37,831 nt of DNA from positions 1 to 37,831 of the forward strand of contig JBMOQX010000062.1 in the NCBI GenBank assembly GCA_049322755.1, read 5' to 3'. This document shows, piece after piece, positions 1 to 7,403 of the stretch (positions are counted from its first letter, which is position 1; the number at the start of each line of letters is the position of its first letter). A program made the position numbers and the translations under genes. This stretch comes from DATIUV01 sp049322755. Its GTDB lineage: Bacteria > Pseudomonadota > Gammaproteobacteria > Burkholderiales > UBA6910. Below the pieces are notes generated by a model. That model searched no databases and was not told where the DNA came from. It saw only the letters and a program-made list of their open reading frames with translations.

Positions 1-1
1 C

Positions 2-112
2 GCGTGGTTGCAATGGAAGCGTCGGCTGCTGATCCGTTGGGAGTACTACGCCACGAACTTCCTGGGCTTCGTGCAGCTCGGATGCATCACGATGTTGCTC
101 AGGCAATTTTGA
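2..112 (+). CDS. IS5-family transposase, C-terminal fragment
   Basis: The reading frame is open from the window edge to TGA at 110-112 and encodes 36 residues including RWEYYATNFLGFVQLGCI, then ends LLRQF. This resembles the extreme C-terminus of IS5-type DDE transposases (basic RRLLIRWE block, then NFLGFVQLGC). The gene is cut by the window edge, so the catalytic DDE residues are not visible. The bases just after the stop (gagataggttctaa) may hold the right terminal inverted repeat, but the left end is not in view so this cannot be confirmed. The element is probably why the sequence breaks here. Confidence 0.7.
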   Translation, partial: AWLQWKRRLLIRWEYYATNFLGFVQLGCITMLLRQF

Positions 113-400
113 GATAGGTTCTAATCAACTCCTGCCAGTTGACGATGCCTTCGAGGGCCTCTTAAATGGCTGTCATAATTCCCGAGTCTTCGGAGAAGTC
201 CTGTAACAGAGCAGCGCCTCTTTTGAGAAACAACCGGGGATTCTGGAGGTACCATCGGTCCTTGGCCTAGTGGGCTCGGCGGTTTCGTGGTTCTTTCCGA
301 TGTACACGAAGGTCTGGAGATACGCGAACCGAAACTCCCGACTATAGTAGCCCAGCAAGAAGTAGCACCGGCCCTTTTGGAAGCCCTCGTCACTCGCCAT
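99..400 (-). pseudogene. Broken small gene of unknown function (frameshift and in-frame stop)
   Basis: From ATG at 398-400 the minus strand encodes about 37 protein-like residues (MASDEGFQKGRCYFLLGYY, then TFVYIGKN). The frame then turns into low-complexity sequence, while a neighbouring frame picks up protein-like sequence (DRWYLQNPRLFLKRGAALLQ, then DFSEDSG) ending in TAA at 162-164. The same frame continues past that stop with EALEGIVNWQELIRTYLKIA to a stop at 99-101, inside the transposase tail. One frameshift near 280-300 plus one nonsense change would restore a protein of roughly 100 residues. I do not recognise the family. Its position against an insertion-sequence end fits decay or disruption. 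Confidence 0.4.
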
Positions 401-423
401 ATTGTTTAGCGGGAGCGTGAACC

Positions 424-894
<471 letters not shown>

Positions 895-909
<15 letters not shown>

Positions 910-1065
910 TGAGCGATGAGCGATGGGTGACGAGCGATCGGTAACGGGTGATGGGGAACGGGTAATGCGTGAGGCAAGGGCGGACACCCGCTCTCGCTGA
1001 CGGGTTACCCATCACCGCTTGCCCATTGCCCATCGCCCATTACGCATTCCCCATCACCCATCGCC
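895..1065. repeat. Palindromic GGTGATG-type intergenic element, copy 1
   Basis: The left arm (about 895-970) is a degenerate series of ATGGGTAATGAGCGATG-like units, rich in G. The right arm (about 1002-1065) carries the complementary C-rich series (CCCATCACC, CCCATTGCCC, CCCATCGCCC, CCCATCACCC). Together they fill the whole gap between the EVE gene and the next ATG at 1066, around a short centre holding GGGCGGacaCCCGC. No gene is visible inside. Three other copies lie at 3047-3204, 13596-13720 and 26510-26650. Confidence 0.75.
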
Positions 1066-1746
1066 ATGGAGATCGTCCTCCACCATGCGTGGTCGTCGAT
1101 GCCCGCCCAGAGCGTGCGCCTGGCGCTGGCGTTCAAGGGCGTCGCCCACCGTGCCGAACCCATCGGCGCGGACGGCGACGCGCTGTTCTTCGACCTCGGC
1201 ATCGCGGTGTCGCCGCTGGTGCTGCGGGTGGACGGCGGCGTCCACACCGACGCCGAGGAGATCCTGGTCAATCTCGACCGCTGGACCGGCGGCCGGCCGG
1301 TGTTCGACGGGCGCGTTCCGCTGGAGACCTGGAACGTGCTGCAGGCGTGGCGCGCCCGCAATGCCGCGCTGCTGGCGCGGCTGACGGCGCCGGTGCTGCC
1401 CGCCTTCGTCGACATCGGCGGCGAAGAGGGCAGCCTTGCCGCGTACAAAGCCGAGGTGCAGAGGCGTTACGGTGCGTCGGTCGAGGCGCTGTCCAACGAC
1501 CGCTACGAGGCCTACCGCCAGCTGGAGCGCACCGGCGACCTCAAGGGGCTGGCGCGGCGCCTCGCCAGGGAACGCTACTTTGTCGCCGCGGAGCCCACCG
1601 CCGCGGACTGCGTCCTGGCGTGCGACCTGTTTCCGCTACAATTGCTGGACGGGGTCACGCTGCCCATCGACCTGATGTACTACATCCAGCGCGTCGAGAC
1701 GGCCTGCCGCGCGAGCCCGCGCGAAGGATTGCTCATCGCCGCCTGA
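1066..1746 (+). CDS. Glutathione S-transferase-like protein
   Basis: This 226-aa product begins MEIVLHHAWSSMPAQSVRLAL, matching the thioredoxin-fold N-terminus of glutathione S-transferases (strand, active-site loop with Ser, then the helix that positions glutathione). The usual substrate-binding cis-Pro and Glu-Ser signature is only weakly kept: VSPLVLRVDGG is followed by HTDAEEILVNLDRW. From about residue 95 it is helical, as in GST C-terminal domains, with YFVAAEPTAADCVLACDLFPL matching the GST N-capping region. Enzymatic activity is uncertain because the glutathione-contact residues are atypical. The ATG at 1066 directly follows the right arm of a palindromic repeat, with no clear ribosome-binding site. 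The downstream gene starts 10 bases after the stop, suggesting co-transcription. Confidence 0.7.
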   Translation: MEIVLHHAWSSMPAQSVRLALAFKGVAHRAEPIGADGDALFFDLGIAVSPLVLRVDGGVHTDAEEILVNLDRWTGGRPVFDGRVPLETWNVLQAWRARNAALLARLTAPVLPAFVDIGGEEGSLAAYKAEVQRRYGASVEALSNDRYEAYRQLERTGDLKGLARRLARERYFVAAEPTAADCVLACDLFPLQLLDGVTLPIDLMYYIQRVETACRASPREGLLIAA

Positions 1747-1756
1747 GATCACCGCC

Positions 1757-2092
1757 ATGACGTTCGCCGAACTGCTCGACTACCTCGACGCCCACACGCC
1801 CTACCGGCTGCTGGATGGCACGCCGGAGGAGACGCTGGCCAAGGCCCGTTCCGGGGCGCACCGCGATCCGGTGGCGGGGGCCATCCTGACCGCGCTGTTC
1901 GACCGCAGCGGCGCCACCGGCGCGAGCGCGCCGGTCGAGCGCGCGCAGGCCGTGGCCGCGCTGGGTCCGATCCGGCTCGAGTACATGAGGGACGACGCGC
2001 CGGTGGAAGGCTTCCGCATGGTGGAGAAAATCGTCCACGCCATCGACGGCGCGTTCAACGACGAGGCGCTGCGGCTGAAAGGGCACTCCTAG
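1757..2092 (+). CDS. Small protein of unknown function
   Basis: The 111-aa acidic to neutral product (MTFAELLDYLDAHTPYRLLD at the start) is predicted cytoplasmic: there is no signal peptide or membrane segment. It appears mostly helical, with a conserved-looking C-terminal stretch EGFRMVEKIVHAIDGAFND. I do not recognise a family. It starts 10 bases after the GST-like gene on the same strand, so the two are probably one transcript. GC-rich codon use matches its neighbours, which supports a real gene. Confidence 0.6.
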   Translation: MTFAELLDYLDAHTPYRLLDGTPEETLAKARSGAHRDPVAGAILTALFDRSGATGASAPVERAQAVAALGPIRLEYMRDDAPVEGFRMVEKIVHAIDGAFNDEALRLKGHS

Positions 2093-2130
2093 TGCCCGCC
2101 GCGGCGGCCGCCAGGCAGACGCCGGCAAGA

Positions 2131-2223
2131 GCGAACCGCTAAGGACGCGAAGGACGCCAAGGAAATCAGGGTCCCCATGGTGGGCACTTCCTTCGCGTCC
2201 TTTGCGCCCTTGGCGGTTCACGC
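2131..2223. repeat. Long inverted repeat, AAGGACGC family
   Basis: The left arm at 2131-2164 (gcgaaccgctaaggacgcga, then aggacgccaaggaa) is complementary, with a few mismatches, to the right arm at 2188-2223 (starting ttccttcgcgtcctttgcgc and ending in tggcggttcacgc). The loop is about 23 bases. There is no U-run, so it is not an ordinary terminator. The same word family (TTTGCGTCCTTCGCGCCCTTTGCG) recurs near 6370, which points to a dispersed mobile-type repeat. It fills most of the 162-base gap before the permease gene. Confidence 0.8.
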
Positions 2224-2254
2224 TTTGCAGTTATTGTCGGTGAGAGACTCCTGA

Positions 2255-3052
2255 ATGGAATGGCTGCTCGCCTACGTTGCGGTGGGCGCGTTTGTCGGCT
2301 TCTTCGCCGGGCTGCTGGGCATCGGCGGCGGCATGACGATGGTGCCGTTCCTGGTGTTCTTCTTCACCTCCCAGGGCTTCCCGGTCGAGCACGTCGTGCA
2401 CCTGGCGCTCGGCACCGCGATGGCCAGCATCCTGTTCACGGCCGCTTCCAGCGTGCGCGCGCATCACCGGCGCAAGTCGGTGGACTGGAAGGTGGCCAGG
2501 GCCATGGCACCGGGCGTGCTGCTGGGAACCTTCGGCGGCGCGCTGATCGCGAGTGCCCTGTCGACGCGCGCGCTGACCCTGTTCTTCGCAGTGTTCGTTT
2601 ACATCGCGGCCACCCAGCTGTTCATCGGCCTCAACCCGAAAGCCTCCCGCCGCCTGCCGGGGCCGGGTGTCCTGGCGGGCGTGGGCGCCGGCATCGGCGC
2701 GATTTCCAGCTGGGTCGCCGCGGGTGGCGCGGTGATGACGATCCCGTTTCTGCTGTTTTGCAACGTTCCCCTGCTCATGGCCATCGGCACCTCGTCCGCG
2801 CTGGGGTTTCCCATCGCCGCCGCCGGGACGCTGGGCTACGTCATCACCGGTTACTTCGAATCCGGCCTGCCGGCCGGCAGCGTGGGGTTCGTCCACCTGC
2901 CGGCGCTGGCGGGGGTGGTGGTGGCCAGCGTGCTGACCGCGCCGCTGGGCGCCAGCGCCGCCCATCGCATGCCGGTGAAGCTGCTGCGGCGGGTCTTCGC
3001 GGTATTCCTCTACATTCTGGCGACGAAGATGCTGACCGGCCTGTGGGGGTGA
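2255..3052 (+). CDS. TauE/SafE family permease (sulfite/organosulfonate exporter type)
   Basis: The 265-aa product is a polytopic inner-membrane protein with about eight hydrophobic segments in two similar halves. Typical family motifs are GFFAGLLGIGGGMTMVPFL near residue 15 and its weaker partner GIGAISSWVAAGGAVMTIPF in the second half. TauE/SafE proteins export sulfite, sulfoacetate or related anions, and some are uncharacterised; substrate cannot be told from sequence. The start ATG at 2255 follows a GAGACTCCTGA stretch that could act as ribosome-binding site. The TGA stop (3050-3052) sits inside the first heptads of a GGGTGAT tandem repeat, so repeat expansion there does not change the protein. 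Confidence 0.85.
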   Translation: MEWLLAYVAVGAFVGFFAGLLGIGGGMTMVPFLVFFFTSQGFPVEHVVHLALGTAMASILFTAASSVRAHHRRKSVDWKVARAMAPGVLLGTFGGALIASALSTRALTLFFAVFVYIAATQLFIGLNPKASRRLPGPGVLAGVGAGIGAISSWVAAGGAVMTIPFLLFCNVPLLMAIGTSSALGFPIAAAGTLGYVITGYFESGLPAGSVGFVHLPALAGVVVASVLTAPLGASAAHRMPVKLLRRVFAVFLYILATKMLTGLWG

Positions 3053-3112
3053 TGGGTGATGGGTGATGGGTGATGGGTGATGGGTGATGGGTGATGGGTG
3101 ATGGGTGATGGG
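3047..3112. repeat. Tandem heptamer tract, nine perfect GGGTGAT units
   Basis: Nine uninterrupted copies of GGGTGAT run from 3047 to 3109, followed by GGG. The tract begins in the last codon of the permease gene and supplies its stop codon. Perfect short tandem units of this kind are prone to slipped-strand length change, so copy number may differ between strains. It is the left arm of palindromic element copy 2. Confidence 0.95.
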
Positions 3113-3204
3113 CAGAGTCTAGTCGGCGCCTCCTTACTCATAACGCGTACCTCAATACCCCTGCCCAACCACCCATTCCCCCATTGCTCATAGCTCATTG
3201 CCCG
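3047..3204. repeat. Palindromic GGTGATG-type intergenic element, copy 2
   Basis: The left arm is the perfect heptamer tract. The right arm (about 3164-3204) is C-rich and degenerate (ACCACCCATTCCCCCATTG, then CTCATAGCTCATTGCCC). The unrelated centre is about 50 bases. No gene is seen. The region from here to the malonyl-CoA synthetase stop at 3358 otherwise holds only the duplicated gene tail at 3209-3296. Confidence 0.7.
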
Positions 3205-3208
3205 CCTC

Positions 3209-3296
3209 GGGCGCAGGCTGCCCCGCTCATCAGGACGTTGGCGAGTACCGCTCCCGCAGGACGTTCTTCTGGATTTTGCCCATGGTGTTGCGGGGG
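3209..3296 (-). pseudogene. Duplicated 3' end of the malonyl-CoA synthetase gene
   Basis: Read on the minus strand this segment encodes PRNTMGKIQKNVLRERYSPT, then S and two stops. That is almost the same as the real gene's C-terminus 131 bases away (PRNTMGKVQKNVLRERYSPM, then S). The similarity also covers the non-coding gggcgcaggctgccccgc block beyond each stop (3209 and 3340). There is no upstream coding sequence, so this is a gene-tail remnant. The differences are mostly silent or conservative (Val to Ile, Met to Thr), which suggests the copy came from a diverged functional allele by recombination rather than a very recent slip. Confidence 0.85.
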
Positions 3297-3357
3297 CGCC
3301 CGCGGACACGGAATCCGCAGCGCGGTCGAGAGCGGGAGCGGGCGCAGGCTGCCCCGC

Positions 3358-4872
3358 CTAGGACATTGGCGAATACCGCTCTCGCAGGACGTTCTTCTGG
3401 ACTTTGCCCATGGTGTTGCGGGGCAGCTGCTCGACGAAATACACGCGCTTGGGAATCTTGAAACCCGCCAGTTGGCCCTTCAGCTGCCGGATGACGCTCT
3501 CCTCGGTGAGGCCCGCGCCGCCGGCGTCGCGCACGACGACCGCGGTCACCGCCTCGCCAAAATCCGGGTGCGGGACGCCGATCACGGCCGACTCCTGCAC
3601 GCCGGGAATTTCATCGATCAGCAGCTCGATCTCCTTGGGATAGACGTTGTAGCCGCCGCTGATCACCAGGTCCTTGGCGCGGCCGACGATGTTGATGTAG
3701 CCGTCCGGTCCCACCATGCCGACGTCGCCGGTGCGGAACCAGCCGTCGGCGGTGAACTCCTCCGCGGTCTTCTCCGGCATGCGCCAGTAGCCAAGGAACA
3801 CGTTGGGGCCCTTGATCTGGATCGATCCCGTTTCGCCGGCCGGCAGCGGCCGGTCGTCGTCGCCGGCGATGCGCAGGCTCACGCCCGGCAGGGGGAAGCC
3901 CACCGTGCCGGCGCGGCGCTCGCCGTCGTAGGGGTTGGAGGTGATCATGCCGGCCTCGGACATGCCGTAGCGCTCCAGGATCGCGTGTCCGGTGCGCGCG
4001 GACCACGCGCGGTGGGTCTCCGCCAGCAGCGGCGCCGAGCCGGCGACGAACAGGCGCATGCGCCGACAGAGGTCGCGGGTCAGGTCCGGCTCCTGCAGCA
4101 GCCGCGTGTAGAACGTCGGCACGCCCATCAGCACGGTAGCGCGCGGGATGTCCGCCAGCACGGCCTTGGCGTCGAAGCGGCGGTGGAACAGCAGCCTTGC
4201 CCCGGCGCCCAGCACCGTGTGCAGCGCGACGAACAGGCCGTGCACGTGAAACATCGGCAGCGCGTGGATCAGGACATCGCCGGCGCTGAACCGCCAGTAG
4301 TCCCGCAGGGTGAGCCCGTTGGAGGACAGGTTGCCGTGGGAGAGCATCGCGCCCTTGGAGCGCCCGGTGGTCCCGGAAGTGTAGATGAGGGCGGCGAGAT
4401 CGCTCTGCGCGGATTCGGCGATCCCGAAATCGGCTTCCTGGCCGGCCGCCGCGTCCGTCAGCGAGCCTCGTCCCTGCTCGTCCAGCGTCAGCAGGTGCGG
4501 CGTGCCCGCCTGCCGCGCCAGCGGCGCAATCCAGCTCTCCGCCTCGGGCCGGCACACCGTCAGCGCGGGCTCCGCGTCGCCGAGGAAATACCCGATCTCG
4601 CCCTTCTGGTAGGCGGTGTTGAGCGGCAGGAACACCATGCCGGCGCGCAGCGTGGCGAGATAGAGGAACAGCCCCTGCGGCGATTTGTCGATCTGGGCCG
4701 CGACGCGGTCGCCCGCCTTCAGGCCCAGCGAGAGCAGGAACCGGGCGAGCCGGGCGGTTTCGCGGTCGAGGTCGCCGTAGGTGTAGCGCTCGCCGGTGTC
4801 GCTCTCCAGGAGCGGCGCCCCGGCGGACGCAGGGAAACAGCGCTTGAGTATGCCGTAGAGGTTGGCGTTCAT
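3358..4872 (-). CDS. matB: Malonyl-CoA synthetase (malonate--CoA ligase)
   Basis: The 504-aa product belongs to the acyl-adenylate-forming (ANL) superfamily, which activates a carboxylic acid with ATP and CoA. The P-loop motif YTSGTTGRSKG lies near residues 164-174, YGMSEAGM near 290, GWFRTGDVG and GRAKDLVISGGYNVYP in the hinge region, and the catalytic C-terminal lysine in NTMGKVQK (about residue 490). Overall sequence and length fit MatB, which makes malonyl-CoA in the cytoplasm. I start at ATG 4872 (MNANLYGILKRCF); the frame stays open upstream but that extension is antisense-like low-complexity sequence. It lies 17 bases after a malonate-decarboxylase-like gene, supporting a malonate role. 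A second copy of the gene's 3' end lies just downstream. Confidence 0.88.
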   Translation of the reverse strand: MNANLYGILKRCFPASAGAPLLESDTGERYTYGDLDRETARLARFLLSLGLKAGDRVAAQIDKSPQGLFLYLATLRAGMVFLPLNTAYQKGEIGYFLGDAEPALTVCRPEAESWIAPLARQAGTPHLLTLDEQGRGSLTDAAAGQEADFGIAESAQSDLAALIYTSGTTGRSKGAMLSHGNLSSNGLTLRDYWRFSAGDVLIHALPMFHVHGLFVALHTVLGAGARLLFHRRFDAKAVLADIPRATVLMGVPTFYTRLLQEPDLTRDLCRRMRLFVAGSAPLLAETHRAWSARTGHAILERYGMSEAGMITSNPYDGERRAGTVGFPLPGVSLRIAGDDDRPLPAGETGSIQIKGPNVFLGYWRMPEKTAEEFTADGWFRTGDVGMVGPDGYINIVGRAKDLVISGGYNVYPKEIELLIDEIPGVQESAVIGVPHPDFGEAVTAVVVRDAGGAGLTEESVIRQLKGQLAGFKIPKRVYFVEQLPRNTMGKVQKNVLRERYSPMS

Positions 4873-4889
4873 GATTCGAGGTCCGCGCT

Positions 4890-6191
4890 TCAGTCGAAGA
4901 TGTCGGCGGCGCAGCGGGCGAACTCGTCCGCGCTCAGCACGCGCTCGACGACGCCGGCGCCCGTCAGCGCCGCCGGCGGCACCGTCTCCTCCTCGACGTC
5001 GCCCAGCACCACCGCCACCGCCGCCGGCGGCAGCTCGCGGATGAACGCGTCGGTGAGCGCCCACGCGCGCCGCGCCGGGCTGGCCAGGCCGGGAACGATG
5101 CCGCCGGCAGCGGCGCCCGTCACCAGCAGCGCCAGCGGCCGCCGGCCGCCCACCGCGTGCAGCACCTCGGCCAGGTGCACGATGTAGGCCGAGAGGATGA
5201 CGCTCTCGTCGAAACGCCGGGTGGCATGCCCGGGCGCGTCCAGCAGCACGAGCACCGCGCGCGGATCGGCCTGCTCCAGCCGCAGGACCGCCTCGGCCAG
5301 CTCCCAGCACGCCCGCGCGCCGGCCTGGCGGCCTTCGACGAGACCGGCGAGGCTGAACATCGCGCCGCCCGAACGCGCCGCGCCCCAGAGCACGCCGCCG
5401 TTCAGGTTCGCCGTGTATCCCTCCGGCAGGAGAACATCCAGCTGTCGCGCCAAGGGCTCAGGCAGGTCCAGGTTCGGCAGCGGCGGCGACGGCGGCGCCC
5501 CGGCGGCGGCGAGCCGCGCCCCCAGCAACGCGTGGCGCGCCGCCAGATCCGGCGCCGGGCGCTGCGGCAGGGCGCCGATCCACTCCACGGCCGCGGCACG
5601 GAACGCGCCGCCGTCGTCAGCCACCAGCCGCTCGGTGCCGCCGTGCCGCGTGCGGGCAACCCCGCCCATCAGCGCGCGCACCGCGCTCTTGTCCTCGGCG
5701 TTCAGCTCGACGGCACCGCCCAAGACCTCGATGATGGCCGGGCCGGACATGGCGAGCAGCGTCGCATCCGAGTAGACGCGCGCCTCGGCCAGGAACGAGA
5801 CCATGCTGCCGCCGCCGAACGCGTTGCGCGCCAGCAGCGCCAGCATCGGCGCGCCCCGCGCCTTTGCGTCGAGCCCGGCGCGGAACATGGCGCGGAACGC
5901 ACCCAGGGCCTCGATGCCCTCGGTGAGCCGGGCGCCCGCCGAGTCGACGCACAGCACCACCGGAATCGCGGCGTCCGCGGCCTGTCTGAACGCGCCGGCG
6001 AGGCACTCCGACTCGACGCGCCCGATGGAGCCGCCCCGGCGGGAGCGGTCGAACGCCACCGCCACCACGGGCTTGCCGGCGAGGCGCGCTTCGCCGGCCA
6101 TCACCGCGCCGCCATCGTCGCGGGGCGCGAAGCTGCCCGGGTCGAACACGCAGGCGACGCGCTCGTCGCGGGTCATCGCAGAAAAGGTCAT
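4890..6191 (-). CDS. Fused carboxyltransferase, malonate decarboxylase beta/gamma-like
   Basis: The 433-aa protein has two crotonase-fold carboxyltransferase halves. Residues 1 to about 220 look like MdcD (beta), with CVFDPGSF, a GGSIGRVESECLAGAF block, DSAGARL and an FGGGSMVSFLAEA glycine-rich loop. Residues about 240-433 look like MdcE (gamma), with LNGGVLWGAARSGGAMFSLAG, LLDAPGHATRRFDES and TGAAAGGIVPGLASPARR. Biotin-independent malonate decarboxylase normally uses separate beta and gamma subunits with MdcA (acyl-carrier transferase) and MdcC (carrier), none of which is in the window. Next to matB the fusion may act on malonyl-CoA or a malonyl carrier encoded elsewhere. A generic acyl-CoA carboxylase transferase component is the main alternative. 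The ATG at 6191 could be replaced by an internal ATG five codons on. Confidence 0.7.
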   Translation of the reverse strand: MTFSAMTRDERVACVFDPGSFAPRDDGGAVMAGEARLAGKPVVAVAFDRSRRGGSIGRVESECLAGAFRQAADAAIPVVLCVDSAGARLTEGIEALGAFRAMFRAGLDAKARGAPMLALLARNAFGGGSMVSFLAEARVYSDATLLAMSGPAIIEVLGGAVELNAEDKSAVRALMGGVARTRHGGTERLVADDGGAFRAAAVEWIGALPQRPAPDLAARHALLGARLAAAGAPPSPPLPNLDLPEPLARQLDVLLPEGYTANLNGGVLWGAARSGGAMFSLAGLVEGRQAGARACWELAEAVLRLEQADPRAVLVLLDAPGHATRRFDESVILSAYIVHLAEVLHAVGGRRPLALLVTGAAAGGIVPGLASPARRAWALTDAFIRELPPAAVAVVLGDVEEETVPPAALTGAGVVERVLSADEFARCAADIFD

Positions 6192-6280
6192 CGGGGTTTC
6201 GTTATGGGGGTCATGGGCAGGCGGCTCGCCCGGCCTGATGTTCCCATCCTATGGCGCGGTGGTCGACGCCCGAACGGCGT

Positions 6281-6440
6281 TTTACCACAGAAACACCAAG
6301 GCACCGAGCAACCTTTCTCACCGCGGAGCGCAAAGAAAAACCGCCGTCCGTCCTCGTGTCGCGATTTTCCTTTGCGTCCTTCGCGCCCTTTGCGTTTCAA
6401 TGCTCATGCGCCTTTCTCGGCGTCCTCTGCGTTGGACGCG
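6281..6440. repeat. Dispersed inverted repeat, second copy of the AAGGACGC family
   Basis: The 307-base gap at 6192-6498 holds no gene. Its middle contains TTTACCACAGAAACACCAAG on the left and GCGCCTTTCTCGGCGTCCTC on the right, which are imperfectly complementary. Inside lie GGAGCGCAAAGAAAAACCGC and TTTGCGTCCTTCGCGCCCTT, again complementary in part. The inner word matches the arms of the 2131-2223 repeat. It separates the permease gene from the carboxyltransferase gene and may break their transcription unit. Confidence 0.55.
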
Positions 6441-6498
6441 TTCCTGGCCGTCGCGATGCGGGTACGTGGATCTGTCGCAGTTTCCCGCCGGGGACCGC

Positions 6499-7395
6499 TC
6501 AGAGCTTGATCTTGGGATCGAGCCAGTCGCGCAGGGAGTCGCCGAAGAGGTTGAACGCGAACACGGCGAGGCTGATGGCCAAGCCCGGGAAGATGATCAT
6601 CCAGGGCGCCTCCTGGTAGAAGTCCGCCGCGGAACCCGAGAGCATCAGGCCCCAGGCCGGCGTCGGCTCGGTCACGCCGAGGCCGAGGAACGACAGCGAC
6701 GCCTCCAGCAGGATCGCCTGGCCGACGAACGCGGTGAGCATGATCAGGAACGGCGCCACCACGTTGGGCACGATGTGGCGGAAGATGATGCGGGTGTGGG
6801 AAAAGCCCGCCGCCCGCGCCGCGTCGATGTACGGCAGCTCGCGGATCGCCAGCGCCGACGAGCGCACCACCCGCGCCACCTTGGGCACCATCGGCAGGCC
6901 GATGGCGAAGATCAGGTTGAAGTCGATGCCGAAGACGATGTTCTGGCCCAGGATGGCCACCACCGCCAGCGCCAGCACGATGATGGGGAAGGACAGCAGC
7001 ACGTCCATGAAGCGCTGGATCACCATGTCGATGCGGCCGCCGAAATAGGCCGACGCGACGCCGATGATGGCCCCGGCCGTGGAGCCCCAGAACGACGCCA
7101 GGAAGCCCACCGACAGCGCGGTCTGGGAGCCGTAGATGATGCGCGAGAGCACGTCGCGGCCGAAATTGTCGGTGCCGAGCGGATGCGCGAGCGAGGGCGC
7201 CAGCAGCAGGGCCTCGTAATCGACCGCCAGCGGATCGTACGGGGCCACCAGCCCGGCAAACCCGGCGGCGAACATCATCACCAGGATGACCAGCAGGCCA
7301 AACGCGCCCATCGGCTGATGCACGATGAACGCCAGCACCGGGTGGTGCTGCTTGGGCACGCGGTAGGCGATCACGGGGACGGCGGATTCGGACAT
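6499..7395 (-). CDS. ABC transporter permease, DppC/OppC type
   Basis: The 298-aa inner-membrane protein has an N-terminal membrane segment (about residues 20-45), a periplasmic stretch with HPLGTDNFGRDVLSRIIYGS, and a C-terminal five-helix BPD_transp_1 domain. The ATPase-coupling EAA loop appears as EASLSFLGLG preceded by ARAAGFSHTRIIFRHIVPN. The HPLGTDxxGRD signature is diagnostic of the C-type permease of peptide/nickel ABC importers. It follows the B-type permease by 8 bases and ends the five-domain transport operon that begins with the fused ATPase at 12182. Confidence 0.92.
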   Translation of the reverse strand: MSESAVPVIAYRVPKQHHPVLAFIVHQPMGAFGLLVILVMMFAAGFAGLVAPYDPLAVDYEALLLAPSLAHPLGTDNFGRDVLSRIIYGSQTALSVGFLASFWGSTAGAIIGVASAYFGGRIDMVIQRFMDVLLSFPIIVLALAVVAILGQNIVFGIDFNLIFAIGLPMVPKVARVVRSSALAIRELPYIDAARAAGFSHTRIIFRHIVPNVVAPFLIMLTAFVGQAILLEASLSFLGLGVTEPTPAWGLMLSGSAADFYQEAPWMIIFPGLAISLAVFAFNLFGDSLRDWLDPKIKL

Positions 7396-7403
7396 GGCCG
7401 GGC

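Noticed and set aside
121..393. A 90-codon minus-strand frame near the left edge as an intact gene.
   Set aside because: Its sequence is Arg/Ser/Pro-rich, whereas protein-like segments lie in the other two frames, so I annotate a broken gene instead.
3047..3112. The tandem repeat as a CRISPR array.
   Set aside because: The units are 7 bases with no spacers; it is a simple heptamer tract.
3184..5187. A 667-codon open frame on the plus strand opposite matB.
   Set aside because: It covers the duplicated matB tail and the matB gene in antisense; the product lacks any domain pattern.
4873..5310. N-terminal extension of matB.
   Set aside because: The upstream part overlaps the carboxyltransferase gene in another frame and is Ala/Gly/Arg-rich; family length and start fit ATG 4872.
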